64,000 nt of DNA from Bifidobacterium aemilianum. GTDB lineage: Bacteria > Actinomycetota > Actinomycetes > Actinomycetales > Bifidobacteriaceae. Under the pieces are notes generated by a model. That model ran no database searches and was not told the origin of the DNA. It saw nothing but the letters and a program-made list of their open reading frames with translations. Position 1 is the first letter of the stretch; every line of letters begins with the position of its first letter. The position numbers and the translations under genes were made by a program. Positions 8,464-17,826 of the stretch are shown piece by piece. Location of the stretch: the NCBI RefSeq assembly GCF_003315635.1, contig NZ_PDCG01000001.1, positions 310,001 through 374,000 on the forward strand, given 5' to 3'.

Positions 8464-9439
8464 TGTCTCCTCCTACCCAACGCTCCACCACAGACTGCAG
8501 GATGAGCATGGCTCCCACGATGACCAGCACCACCAGGCTGATAGCACTGGCATAGCCCGTCCTTGCCATGATTCCGGTGCCTTCACGCTGGATCAACATG
8601 GACATGGTGATGTCCTGGGCTCCCGGCCCGGCCGTGCTGTTGGTCAGCACGTAGACCTCATTGAAGACCCGGAAGGCCGCGATGGTCGACAGCATGAGAA
8701 TGAGGAGCATGGTGGACCGCACCCCCGGCATGGTGACGGACACGAATTGCCTGATGGGGCCGGCTCCATCGAGCTCGGCGGCCTCGTAGAGGGAGTCGTC
8801 GATGTTGGCCAAGGCTGTCAGATAGATGACCATGTAATAGCCCAATCCCAGCCAGATGGTGACGAACATCGAGCTGAAGAGAATGAGCCAACGGTCGGAG
8901 AGGAAGGGTATGGGTTCCTTGCTGATATGTAGTGATTCCAGCAAAGAGTTGACCAGCCCCTTGGGATCGAGAAGATTGGACCAGATCATGCCGACCACCA
9001 CTGCGGACATCACCACAGGGGTGTAGAAGGATGTTCTGAAGAAACCCATGACCCGGGAATTGCCGGCCACCAGATTCGCCAGAATCAGCGGCAGAATCAC
9101 CATGAAGGGAACAACACAAACCACGTAGAGGGTTGAGTTGAGCAGAGCCGTCAGGAAATACTCATCATGGAACAGTTCCACAAAGTTCTGCAGGCCGACG
9201 AACTTGCCGGGTTTGAGCAGAGTCGAGTCGGTGAAAGCCAGACGGAAGGTGTTCAAGGCGGCTATGAACACGAATACCACCACTATGCACATAGCCGGGA
9301 GGACGAAGAGATAGGGGGCGAGGGTCGTACCCAGGCTGCGATGGACCCGAGCCGGGCGTGACTCCTGATGTGAAGGCCCCCCATCAGGGGTGGCGGACAT
9401 ACTCACCACCCCTTCTGGAGATGCGTGTTTGCTTGTCAT
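8456..9439 (-). CDS. ABC sugar transporter permease, MalF type
   Basis: A 327-residue permease. A charged N-terminal tail of about 40 residues precedes the first membrane helix (APYLFVLPAMCIVVVFVFIA), and the EAA loop (LYEAAELDGAGPIRQFVSVT) is at about residues 217-236. It follows the binding-protein gene by 5 bp. The first ATG (9439) has little ribosome-site sequence. A second in-frame ATG at 9400 follows AGAAGGGG and may be the true start, which would trim 13 residues. Its last 80 residues are what survives of the copy A homologue at 2797-3039. Confidence 0.92.
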   Translation of the reverse strand: MTSKHASPEGVVSMSATPDGGPSHQESRPARVHRSLGTTLAPYLFVLPAMCIVVVFVFIAALNTFRLAFTDSTLLKPGKFVGLQNFVELFHDEYFLTALLNSTLYVVCVVPFMVILPLILANLVAGNSRVMGFFRTSFYTPVVMSAVVVGMIWSNLLDPKGLVNSLLESLHISKEPIPFLSDRWLILFSSMFVTIWLGLGYYMVIYLTALANIDDSLYEAAELDGAGPIRQFVSVTMPGVRSTMLLILMLSTIAAFRVFNEVYVLTNSTAGPGAQDITMSMLIQREGTGIMARTGYASAISLVVLVIVGAMLILQSVVERWVGGDNA

Positions 9440-9444
9440 GTTCG

Positions 9445-10758
9445 TTACTTTTGCTGCAGCTTCTTGTTGGCGAAGGCAACGGCCTTATCCAGGGCCTGCT
9501 TGGCGGTCTGCTTGCCCTGGAGGGCCATGGCGACCTGCTCACCGTAGTAATCGTTGCCATTGGAATCGGTGAATTCGGCAGGACGGGAGGCGCTGCCGTT
9601 CTTGACGGCATCCAAGGTGATCTTCAGAGCCTGACCCTTGACCGAATCCTCACTGGCGGCCTCGGCGAAGTAGGGATCGTCGATCGTGCCGGCGCTGGAG
9701 GGAAAGACAGCGGCCTTCTTGTCGAACTCCAACTGGTTCTTCGAGTTGGTGACATACTGTGCGAAGGCCAGGGCCAGCGGCTTGTTCTTCGTGGTGGCGT
9801 TGACGCCCAGCATCTCGTATCCAACAGTCACCGAGTGGGGGGTGTCGTTGATCTTGGGGCCGACGGCCAGGTTCTTGTACAGGTCGGGGGCATTGAGCTT
9901 GAAGCCGTCAGCGGAGTAGGCCGAACCACCCATGGAGGCGATGGTGCCGCGCTGGAAGAAATCGGACTGCTGGCTCCACTTGGCGTCAAGAGCCTCCGGA
10001 GGGATACCACCCTTCTTGTAGAGGTCGACGAAACGCTGCAGGAAGGCGACGGCCTTCGGGGAGTTGAAGACATACTTGGTGTGGTCATCATTGATGATCT
10101 TGATGCCTGCGGAAGCCAGATCACCCATGTCGTTGGCCATCATGGTCGACATGTAGTCGCCCTTGCAGTTGTCGGTCAGGGTGTTGGCGGCGTCAAAATA
10201 CTCATCCCAGGTCTTGGGCAGCTTGTCCGTGCTGACACCGCACTTCTTCAGGACCTCGGTGTTGTAATACTGCGGGCCGTCATTGACATACCAGGGGAAG
10301 GCATAGACGCCTTTCTCGACGCCGTTGCCACTGAAGGTTGCAGCCTTCCAACCACCGGGGGTGTAGTTCTTCGCGGCTTTGGGCGCTTCCTTGGAGACAT
10401 CCATGAGGATGCCAGCCTTGGCCAGCATGTACATCATGGAGGCGCCGGCGTCGACGATGTCGGGCAGCTGCCCGGCGGCGGCATCGGCTGAAAGCTTCTG
10501 CTCATAGCCATCGGAGGGCTGGTCAATCCACTTGATGGTGGTCCCCGGATTCTCCTTCTCGAACTGCTTGATCAGATCGTTGAAGTAGGGGGTGTACTTG
10601 TCGTTCTTCAGGTTCCAGGTCTGGAAGGTGATGCTGCCGCTCAGCTTGCCATCCTTGGAAGCCGAGTTGCCACTGTCATCAGACCCGCCACATGCGGCGA
10701 GTGAAACCAGTATTGCCGTGGCAGCGCTCAGAGCCACTGCCTTCTTAGTCGAGAACAT
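9445..10758 (-). CDS. Sugar ABC transporter substrate-binding lipoprotein
   Basis: A 437-residue extracellular solute-binding protein of the MalE-like family. It has a lipoprotein signal peptide with a SLAAC lipobox; Cys23 is the predicted lipidation site, followed by a Gly/Ser/Asp-rich linker. The mature part opens ITFQTWNLKNDKYTPYFNDL, typical of oligosaccharide-binding proteins. AAAGGGAAACAAT precedes the ATG. It is the only binding protein for the two permease sets in the window and so determines what the cluster imports. A substrate of released N-glycan oligosaccharide is inferred from the mannosidases. Confidence 0.92.
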   Translation of the reverse strand: MFSTKKAVALSAATAILVSLAACGGSDDSGNSASKDGKLSGSITFQTWNLKNDKYTPYFNDLIKQFEKENPGTTIKWIDQPSDGYEQKLSADAAAGQLPDIVDAGASMMYMLAKAGILMDVSKEAPKAAKNYTPGGWKAATFSGNGVEKGVYAFPWYVNDGPQYYNTEVLKKCGVSTDKLPKTWDEYFDAANTLTDNCKGDYMSTMMANDMGDLASAGIKIINDDHTKYVFNSPKAVAFLQRFVDLYKKGGIPPEALDAKWSQQSDFFQRGTIASMGGSAYSADGFKLNAPDLYKNLAVGPKINDTPHSVTVGYEMLGVNATTKNKPLALAFAQYVTNSKNQLEFDKKAAVFPSSAGTIDDPYFAEAASEDSVKGQALKITLDAVKNGSASRPAEFTDSNGNDYYGEQVAMALQGKQTAKQALDKAVAFANKKLQQK

Positions 10759-10803
10759 ATTGTTTCCCTTTCTTTACTTACTTGTGAGTTGTTCCCATCT
10801 CGC

Positions 10804-10822
10804 CCTGTCCGCCATGGACAGG
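10804..10822 (-). other. Short perfect stem-loop between GH38-2 and the binding-protein gene
   Basis: CCTGTCC (10804-10810) and GGACAGG (10816-10822) form a perfect 7-bp stem with a 5-base loop in the 166-bp gap. No T-run follows on the minus strand, so it is not a standard terminator. Stems at this place often stabilise or process mRNA and help the binding-protein transcript exceed its neighbours; that is conjecture here. No convincing -35/-10 pair was seen in the gap. Confidence 0.4.
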
Positions 10823-10924
10823 TAAGCATTGCGTGCGGTAAGCGCCGGGTCTTGCCTGTGTTCAGAATCCCGGCCCGTGCTTCCATTCCTGCGAACAGAA
10901 AAGACTGCAGCCGGGCGGCCGATC

Positions 10925-13900
10925 TCACCGTCGTATTCTCAGCGTCGCCAACTGGAAGGGCTCAAAAGTCAGTACCGCACCTTCGGCTGTATCCACATGG
11001 TCAGGAGCCAGCGCCCTATTCAGATCGGCGGGTAGTTCACCCCCCTCCATAAGGTCAACCTCCTCAAGGGTGCAATCCTTGAGCTCATCAGTTAGGTGCA
11101 GCCGCCCGGAAGCCTGGCCACCGGCTGCCTCGTAGAGGCGCAGGATCAGGTCTCCGGAACCGTCGTCGGCCAGCTTGACCCAGTCGAGAACAATCAGCCC
11201 CTTGATGCTTTCCACCTGGGCCAGGGGCTCGAAGGCCGGCAGTTCCGGCAGAACGGGGGTGTTGAGCCGTGAGACCGAGGAAAGCACCCGATCCATGCCG
11301 GCATCGGCGACCAGGGACCATGCGAAGGCATGCATGCCCTGATCGGTATGGGGATCGGGGTATAGGGGGGCCGACAGGAGTGAAAGCCTCACCATGCTGC
11401 CAAGAGTCGCCGTATCGGCCGACCTGCCACGGATGGGCAGCACATCGGACCCGTAGGTAGTGGCGTTGACCACGGCCGCGGCGTAGGAGGCATCGGCTAT
11501 ACGCACGAACCGATGGGTGCAGCTCTCAAACTTGGCCTCCTCGCTGCGGGAGTTCTTCTGGATGGGCCGTTCAATCAGGCCGTACTGGCATTCATACTGG
11601 GCATTGACGGCCTGGATGGCCACAGGCATGTCGACCTTGAGGAACTGCTCGCAAGCCCTCCAATCCACCTGGGCCTTGAAATCAAGGCTATGGGACTGGG
11701 GAAGCAGACTGATCTCGGTGAGAATGCGGACACCCTTGGCCTGGGTCAGCACCCGTACCTTGGCGCTGCCGTCGGGCAGGCTTTCGGACGATTCGATCCT
11801 GGACTCCTCCAGGCCACGGGCGGTCAGGAAGGCATCACGCTGGATGTCCCAGGCATCCCAGTTGTAGGGTTCGTCCTTCATCAGCTCGTAGCGGCCCATG
11901 CGCGTGCCTTTAGGAACAAGTTCCCGACAGTCCGCGCTCTTGTCGATGACCGAGGAGACCGTGCCGTCGGGTTCCACGCGGACCCTGAGCATGTCGTTGC
12001 CCAATATGACCGAACCGTCAGGGTTACTGTCAACGGCGACGGGCCGCCCTTGAATGCGGGTCTCTCCACCCCGGGGCTCACACTGCTCCGCCGACTCAAT
12101 GGAGACAGCCACGGTCTTGCATTCGGCGGCGAAACCGTCGGCCTGACGCACCCTCCAGGAATCGACTCCGTCATAGGCCGGGATCATCGCGTTGCCAACA
12201 CGGGCGATCTGCGGCTGGGTCTTGCCGATGGCCTGTGCCGCCTCCTGTGCGATGGCCTCCAACCTGCCCAGATCACGAAGGTATTCCTCCCGGGCCTGGC
12301 GATGGACCCAGGCGATGGCCGAGCCAGGCAGGATGTCATGGAATTGGTTGAGCAACATGGTCTTCCATATGGAATCCAAGTCCTGCCGCGGGTAGCTGTA
12401 GGCGGGGTCCTTGATGGAGGCCGCGGCGCACAGGTATTCGACGGTGCGCAGGAGCGACTCCTCCAAACGGCAGCCCCGCTTCATGTCCTGCTGGGCCGTG
12501 AGCGTGCCGCGATGGAGCTCCAGGTAGAATTCGCCCTGGTATACGGGCGTCTCCCCCTGGGCATGGTCCACAATGTCCTCACGAACCATGTCGAAGAGCT
12601 CGTCGGGGCTGCCGAAGTCGACCCGCGGGGCCCCATTGAGATTCTGGAGCCGATGGATTCGGCTGTTCATCTCCCGGGTGGGGCCACCACCGCCGTCGCC
12701 ATAGCCGTAGAGCATGATGGCGTTACGGGAGAGGTCCTTGTCAAGGAAGTTCTTCTGGGAATACATGACCTCATGCATGCTCACCGACGCGCCATAGGTG
12801 TCGGAGGGCGGGAAATGGGTCAGGATGGGGGTGCCGTCTATGCCCTCCCACATGAAGGAATGATGGGGGAACTTCGTGGTGTCGTTCCAGGAGATCTTCT
12901 GGGTCAGGAACCAGTCGTAACCCGCCCGGCGGGCTATCTGCGGCCAGGAACCGTTGTAGCCGAAGCTGTCCGGCAGCCAGATGCCCCGTGGCTCCACACC
13001 CAGGTGCTCCTTGAAGTAGCGACGCCCAAAGCTGATCTGCCTGACCAGGGACTCGCCCGCAGGTATCATGCCATCGGATTCGACCCACATGCCGCCGACC
13101 GGAATGAACCGCCCCTCCTTGACACGCTCCAGCATCCGCTTGAAGAGGTCAGGGTGCCCCTCCTCCAGCCAGGCGTACTGCTGGGCGGAACTCATGGCGT
13201 ACTTGAACTCAGGATCGTCGTCCATGAGGGCCAGCACATTGGAGACGGTGCGGGCCACCTTGCGCTGGGTCTCACGCACAGGCCAGAGCCAGGCGGAATC
13301 AATGTGGGCATGGCCAATGGCCACATGCCGGATCACCGAGGAGGACGCGGGCTCCGCAAGCACGCCTTCCAGCTCATGCCGCGCCTGGGCAACCGTGCTC
13401 AGATCGCGCTCGTCATAGGCGTTGAGCGAGCGCTGCAGGGCCTTGGCCAACTGCCAGTACCTGGGGTCGTCGTCCTTGAGTTCGCGAATCAAGGAGGAGA
13501 CGGTCTCCAGGTCCATGAGATAGCCATAGACGTCGCTGTCGAAGACCGACACGTCAATCTTGCGGAAGGTGTACGGCTCCTCCACCTTGCCGGTGGCGCG
13601 CTCGCCCAGATTGGTGGGTGCGTATGGTGTGGGACCCTCAACAAAGGGGTTGGCGGCCGCTTCAATATACACCGTGAAGTCACCGTGTCCGTCAATATCG
13701 CAGGTCGGCTTGCCGTCGGCCGATATGAGCGGAATCCAATGGTTTCGTGGGTTGGCGGACTTGATGGCTGTCCCATCGGCCCGGTAGACCAGGCCCTCCG
13801 CCTGGAATCCTGGTCCACGGTGCCCCAACCAGCCCAGGTCGATGACCAGTTCCACCTGTTTGCCGGCGACGGCCTCCAGATCGACGTGACCGCTGACCTC

Positions 13901-14131
13901 AAACCAGGTGGTGCCCCAGGTGGTGCCCCACAGGCCGGGAATGGAAAAGGGCTTGAAGTCGACCTGGCCCTGGCGGACCCTCTCAAGAAACGCGGACGAG
14001 GGCTCTGGCTCTCCGGGATTGTCGAAGGAGCGAAGTGTGCAGCTACCGGCCGGGGTGTAGACGTGCGGTTCGACACGCTGCTGCATGACACGCTCGCAGC
14101 GGCTGAGCTGCTGATCTGCGACAAGGAACAT
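10925..14131 (-). CDS. GH38 alpha-mannosidase 2
   Basis: A 1068-residue cytoplasmic GH38 enzyme. The start at ATG 14129-14131 (MFLVADQQLSRCERVMQQRV) is supported by CAGGAG 9 bases upstream and by alignment with GH38-1 and GH38-3. The frame stays open upstream for 49 more codons of Arg/Lys-rich sequence, which were rejected as coding. Predicted metal ligands are His276 and Asp278 (GHAHIDSAW), the nucleophile is Asp388 (WLPDSFGYNG), and the LHRGT segment is standard. It heads copy B of the duplicated module, 166 bp before the binding-protein gene. Three divergent paralogues in one cluster suggest division of labour over the alpha-1,2, 1,3 and 1,6 linkages of high-mannose glycans; which enzyme does what cannot be read here. 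Confidence 0.92.
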   Translation of the reverse strand: MFLVADQQLSRCERVMQQRVEPHVYTPAGSCTLRSFDNPGEPEPSSAFLERVRQGQVDFKPFSIPGLWGTTWGTTWFEVSGHVDLEAVAGKQVELVIDLGWLGHRGPGFQAEGLVYRADGTAIKSANPRNHWIPLISADGKPTCDIDGHGDFTVYIEAAANPFVEGPTPYAPTNLGERATGKVEEPYTFRKIDVSVFDSDVYGYLMDLETVSSLIRELKDDDPRYWQLAKALQRSLNAYDERDLSTVAQARHELEGVLAEPASSSVIRHVAIGHAHIDSAWLWPVRETQRKVARTVSNVLALMDDDPEFKYAMSSAQQYAWLEEGHPDLFKRMLERVKEGRFIPVGGMWVESDGMIPAGESLVRQISFGRRYFKEHLGVEPRGIWLPDSFGYNGSWPQIARRAGYDWFLTQKISWNDTTKFPHHSFMWEGIDGTPILTHFPPSDTYGASVSMHEVMYSQKNFLDKDLSRNAIMLYGYGDGGGGPTREMNSRIHRLQNLNGAPRVDFGSPDELFDMVREDIVDHAQGETPVYQGEFYLELHRGTLTAQQDMKRGCRLEESLLRTVEYLCAAASIKDPAYSYPRQDLDSIWKTMLLNQFHDILPGSAIAWVHRQAREEYLRDLGRLEAIAQEAAQAIGKTQPQIARVGNAMIPAYDGVDSWRVRQADGFAAECKTVAVSIESAEQCEPRGGETRIQGRPVAVDSNPDGSVILGNDMLRVRVEPDGTVSSVIDKSADCRELVPKGTRMGRYELMKDEPYNWDAWDIQRDAFLTARGLEESRIESSESLPDGSAKVRVLTQAKGVRILTEISLLPQSHSLDFKAQVDWRACEQFLKVDMPVAIQAVNAQYECQYGLIERPIQKNSRSEEAKFESCTHRFVRIADASYAAAVVNATTYGSDVLPIRGRSADTATLGSMVRLSLLSAPLYPDPHTDQGMHAFAWSLVADAGMDRVLSSVSRLNTPVLPELPAFEPLAQVESIKGLIVLDWVKLADDGSGDLILRLYEAAGGQASGRLHLTDELKDCTLEEVDLMEGGELPADLNRALAPDHVDTAEGAVLTFEPFQLATLRIRR

Positions 14132-14270
14132 GATGGTGAACTCCTGTTGTGCTGTTCTGGGTTTAGGTTGCTTGGGCTTGTGCTGGTTGCTGCGCCTCTT
14201 CCGCGCTTGCCTGTGGGACCGTCTCAATCCTGGCTGTTCACAGGGGAAAAGGGCCGTAGCGGTGCGACGT

Positions 14271-17200
14271 CTACCCATGTCGCTGACGCTCCTCCCTGCG
14301 CAGACGCAATGTCGTCAGCTGGAACTGCTGGAGGCTGAGGGGCGCCCCGTCGGCTGGTTCGCCATCAGCCTGCGCCAAGCCACGGGGAAGATCCTCTGAT
14401 GCTGGATACGAGGCGGATTGGGGCTGGCTCAGCTGCTCAAGCAAATCAGTCTCATAGACCTTGGCACCGGAAAGGGGACCCGACAGGTTGAGTCTGGCCT
14501 CGGCCTTGCCACCCAGGGCCTCATAGAGACGCACGATCACATCTCCTGAGCCATCGTCCGCCAGCTTTACCCAGTCGATGATGGCCAGTCCCTCCAGATT
14601 CTCCAGGCTTACCAGGGGTTCTAGGGCGGGCAGGTTGCCAATTGTTGGGGCATTGAGTTCCGCAGCCAGGGCGAGGGCATCTTCCCGACTGGCTCCAAGC
14701 TGCAGGGACCAGGTGAACTCATGCTGGCCCAAGTCAGTGCGAGGGTCGGGGTAGACGGGGGCCGATAGGAGCGAAAGCCTGAAGAGGGTGCCCACGGTGC
14801 GGCCTCGTCCCGTCAGCTCCAAGAGCTGGGTGGTGTCCGACCCGTAGATGGAATCGTTGACCACAGCAACCGCGTATGTGCCATCCGCAATGCGGGCGAA
14901 GCGGTTGGTGGAGCTTTCAAATTTAGCCTCGTCAGACGGGGTGTTCTTGACGATGGGCCGCCGGACGGTGCCGTACTGGCTGTCGTACTCAGCCCAGTCG
15001 GCCACCAGGGCCAGAGGCAGACCGACTTTGAGGAACCGCTCTCGCTCCTGCCAATCAATGCTGGCGTGAACATCGACATGATCGGCCTGGGCCCTCAGGG
15101 AGATGACCGTTTCGATGGAGCTCTTGCCAAACCGGTTCCCGACCGTCAGGCTGATTCGATCCTGGAACCTGCTGGTGGCAAGCACCCGACCTCCCTCAAG
15201 GGGCTTGGCCTGCAGGAGGGCATCACGCTCGATTTCCCAAGCATCATATACGGACGGCTCATCCTTCATCAGCTCATAGATGCCCAGCCGATGGCCCTCA
15301 GCCACCAACTGGCGCTGGAGACGCAGATCCACCAGGGAGGAAATCCCCCCGTCCGGGTCAACCCGAAGCTCGACTATGCCATTGCTCATTATCCAGGAAC
15401 CGGAATCGGTCTGCCTCAGTTCCAGGCCTGTCCCCTCGTCCGATGACCTGGCAGTTGTCTCTGGGGCTGCGCTGTCGCCGGTATGGGGGTTCAGCTGACT
15501 GTCGAAGCTGCTGGGAAGGGAGCTGGCGGCCTTGGCCTTCCAGGACTGCCCATCCAGACGATACTGGCTGATACGCCCTTGTGGCAGTAGTGGTATGGAG
15601 CTATCAGCCAAGCCGATGGCCTGGCAGGCCTCCTGGGCGATCTCCTTGAGCCGTACCAGGTCTCGCGCGTACTGCTCCCGGGCCTCACGGTGGACCCAGG
15701 AGATGCCGGAACCAGGCAGAATATCGTGGAACTGATTCAGGAGCAGGGTCTTCCAGATATGATCGAGCTGGTCGCTGGGATAGCGGTAATCGGCACTGTA
15801 GAGACTGGCGGCCGCACATAGGTATTCCACAGTGCGCAGCAGGGACTCCTCCTTGCGGCAACCGTATTTCATCTGCTGTTGCGAGGTCAGGGTTCCACGG
15901 TGGAGCTCAAGATAGAGCTCACCCTTCCAGACCGGCATTTCATCACCGGCACTCTCCCTGAGCTGGTCGTAGGCAGCCTGGAAGAACTCATCGGGACCAT
16001 CCAAGGTCACCCTGGAGATGCCCTCCAGGTTGTTGAAGCGACGGGCGCGCCCCAACATCTCACGCGTTGGGCCACCACCGCCGTCGCCATAGCCGTAGAG
16101 CATGATGGAACGATCGGCCAGGTCCTTGTCCTGGAAATTGCGCTCGGCATAGGCCAGTTCCTGCGCCGTGACGGAAGCGGCGTAGGTGTCAGAGGGCGGG
16201 AAGTGGGTGAAGATTCGACTGCCGTCAATGCCCTCCCACATGAAGGAATGATGGGGGAACTTGCTGGTGTCGTTCCAGGAGATCTTCTGGGTCAGGAACC
16301 ACTCGTAGCCCGCCCGGCGTGCGATTTGCGGCCAGGCGCCTGTATAACCGAAGCTATCGGGAAGCCAGATGCCCTTGGGCTCAACTCCCAGGTGCTCCTT
16401 GAAATAGCGCCGGCCGAAGCTGATCTGCCGGACCAGGGACTCGCCCGTGGGGAGCATGCCATCGGATTCCACCCACATGCCACCGACGGGAATGAACCGC
16501 CCCTCGCGCACCCGCTGCAACATCCGCTTGAAGAGGTCCGGGTGCCCCTCCTCCAGCCAGGCGTACTGTTGGGCGGAGCTCATGGCGTATGTGAAATCAG
16601 GGTTCTCATCCATGAGCGCCAAGGCGTTGGAGACGGTGCGGGCCACCTTGCGCTTGGTCTCGCGCACAGGCCAGATCCAGGCCGAGTCGATGTGGGCATG
16701 GCCCACCGCCGTCACCTTCATAGCCGAGGCGTTGGCGGGTTGGCTCAGTACCCCAGCAAGAGCCTGTCTGGCTGCAGGCAAGGTCTCGTGGTCCATTTCA
16801 TCGAAGGCGTTCAAGGAGTACTGAAGGGCCTTGGCCATCTTCCAGTACCGGGGTGAGTCCTTGTCCACTTGGGCCATCAGGCTGCTGACGGTATCCAGAT
16901 CCAACCAGTAGTCCTCCATCTGCTGGTCATAGCCGCACAGGTTCGCGGCACGGAACACATAGGGCTCATCCGGCTTGCCGGTGGCATGGTCGCCCAGCTC
17001 CGTCTCGATGAAGGGAGGGACACCAAGCAGCAGTGGGTTGCTGGCTGCCTCCAGGTAGACGGTGAAGGAACCGTCGTGGGCGATCGGCAGCTGGGCGACA
17101 GCTTGGTCAGAGAGCAGGGGCACCCAGAAATTGCGTGGATGGACGGACTTGATGACGGTGCCATCGGGCCGATAGACCATGCCTTCGATATGGCCGCCCA

Positions 17201-17528
17201 CCGAGTGGTCATACCAGCCAAGGTCAAGAATGAGTTCCAAAGGATGGCCGGCATTGGCCGGCTCATTGGCTTCAGTGGGTATCTTGCCGGAGATCTCGAA
17301 CCATACCGTACCCCAGGTGGTTCCCCAGGGATCGCCGATGGTGAAGTCCTGAAAGACTATGTCCCCCCGCCCCAGCTCCTGGAAGAACATGTCACTGGGC
17401 ATAGGCTCGCCAGGAATGTCGAAGGACCGGACCTTGCAAGCCGACAGCACCGGATGGATGCGTGGCGAGACACGCTGCCGCATGACTCGCTTGCACCGTT
17501 CGAGCTGCTGCTCTGCCTTCAGGAACAT
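14271..17528 (-). CDS. GH38 alpha-mannosidase 3
   Basis: A 1085-residue GH38 enzyme, first gene of the cluster. The ATG at 17528 follows AGAAGGAAA and gives MFLKAEQQLERCKRVMRQRV. There is no signal peptide. Predicted metal ligands are His279 and Asp281 (GHAHIDSAWIWP), the nucleophile is Asp391 (WLPDSFGYTG), and the LHRGT segment is present. The C-terminal part carries a short insertion rich in Ser, Thr and Glu at about 690-720 compared with the paralogues. A 139-bp gap with no recognisable signal separates it from GH38-2. It lies 140-180 bp downstream of the clearest promoter-operator of the region. Confidence 0.92.
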   Translation of the reverse strand: MFLKAEQQLERCKRVMRQRVSPRIHPVLSACKVRSFDIPGEPMPSDMFFQELGRGDIVFQDFTIGDPWGTTWGTVWFEISGKIPTEANEPANAGHPLELILDLGWYDHSVGGHIEGMVYRPDGTVIKSVHPRNFWVPLLSDQAVAQLPIAHDGSFTVYLEAASNPLLLGVPPFIETELGDHATGKPDEPYVFRAANLCGYDQQMEDYWLDLDTVSSLMAQVDKDSPRYWKMAKALQYSLNAFDEMDHETLPAARQALAGVLSQPANASAMKVTAVGHAHIDSAWIWPVRETKRKVARTVSNALALMDENPDFTYAMSSAQQYAWLEEGHPDLFKRMLQRVREGRFIPVGGMWVESDGMLPTGESLVRQISFGRRYFKEHLGVEPKGIWLPDSFGYTGAWPQIARRAGYEWFLTQKISWNDTSKFPHHSFMWEGIDGSRIFTHFPPSDTYAASVTAQELAYAERNFQDKDLADRSIMLYGYGDGGGGPTREMLGRARRFNNLEGISRVTLDGPDEFFQAAYDQLRESAGDEMPVWKGELYLELHRGTLTSQQQMKYGCRKEESLLRTVEYLCAAASLYSADYRYPSDQLDHIWKTLLLNQFHDILPGSGISWVHREAREQYARDLVRLKEIAQEACQAIGLADSSIPLLPQGRISQYRLDGQSWKAKAASSLPSSFDSQLNPHTGDSAAPETTARSSDEGTGLELRQTDSGSWIMSNGIVELRVDPDGGISSLVDLRLQRQLVAEGHRLGIYELMKDEPSVYDAWEIERDALLQAKPLEGGRVLATSRFQDRISLTVGNRFGKSSIETVISLRAQADHVDVHASIDWQERERFLKVGLPLALVADWAEYDSQYGTVRRPIVKNTPSDEAKFESSTNRFARIADGTYAVAVVNDSIYGSDTTQLLELTGRGRTVGTLFRLSLLSAPVYPDPRTDLGQHEFTWSLQLGASREDALALAAELNAPTIGNLPALEPLVSLENLEGLAIIDWVKLADDGSGDVIVRLYEALGGKAEARLNLSGPLSGAKVYETDLLEQLSQPQSASYPASEDLPRGLAQADGEPADGAPLSLQQFQLTTLRLRREERQRHG

Positions 17529-17666
17529 GATCCGTTTCCTTCTCTTGCCCTCTACCCTCGGTTGCCGCCCAAGCTGAGGATGACCCTTCCTCAGCTCCGC
17601 TACAGTACCGATTCACTGGGTGACGGGAATATGACATCCTCGCCAGCCCGTGCCCCGCTTCAGTGG

Positions 17667-17715
17667 AACTAAAACGCTTTAGTTGTATTCTGCCTTCTTG
17701 ATGACCACTTGTCAA
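17667..17715 (-). promoter_or_regulatory. Promoter with palindromic operator for the mannosidase cluster
   Basis: On the minus strand TTGACA (17710-17715, perfect -35) is followed after exactly 17 bases by CAGAAT (17687-17692, 4 of 6 match to -10). Two bases after the -10, at 17667-17684, lies an 18-bp near-perfect palindrome, AACTAAAACGCTTTAGTT as read on the plus strand (16 of 18 positions symmetric, central CG). A repressor bound there would cover the transcription start. The CG-centred dyad resembles LacI-family operators, while a ROK gene is present at the far end of the cluster, so either type could bind. It points at GH38-3. Confidence 0.65.
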
Positions 17716-17826
17716 ATTGGCCGCCGATTCCCACGGTCGGTCCAGCCACGGCATTGGCCCGAATACTGCTTGCCAGCACCTCTATCGTTGACAGTCTTAT
17801 ACGTCCGTATTCAGGGAAGCTTCCTA

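Noticed and set aside
14132-14278. 49-codon N-terminal extension of GH38-2, Arg/Lys-rich, that would overlap GH38-3
   Set aside because: The downstream ATG has a good ribosome site and aligns with the starts of both paralogues.
11513-14338. A 941-codon plus-strand open frame opposite GH38-2
   Set aside because: It is the antisense shadow of a high-GC gene; composition is His/Gly/Leu-rich without any family motif and there is no ribosome site.
17529-17666. A small upstream gene or riboswitch in the leader of GH38-3
   Set aside because: No start/ribosome-site pair, conserved riboswitch core or terminator hairpin was recognisable in the leader.
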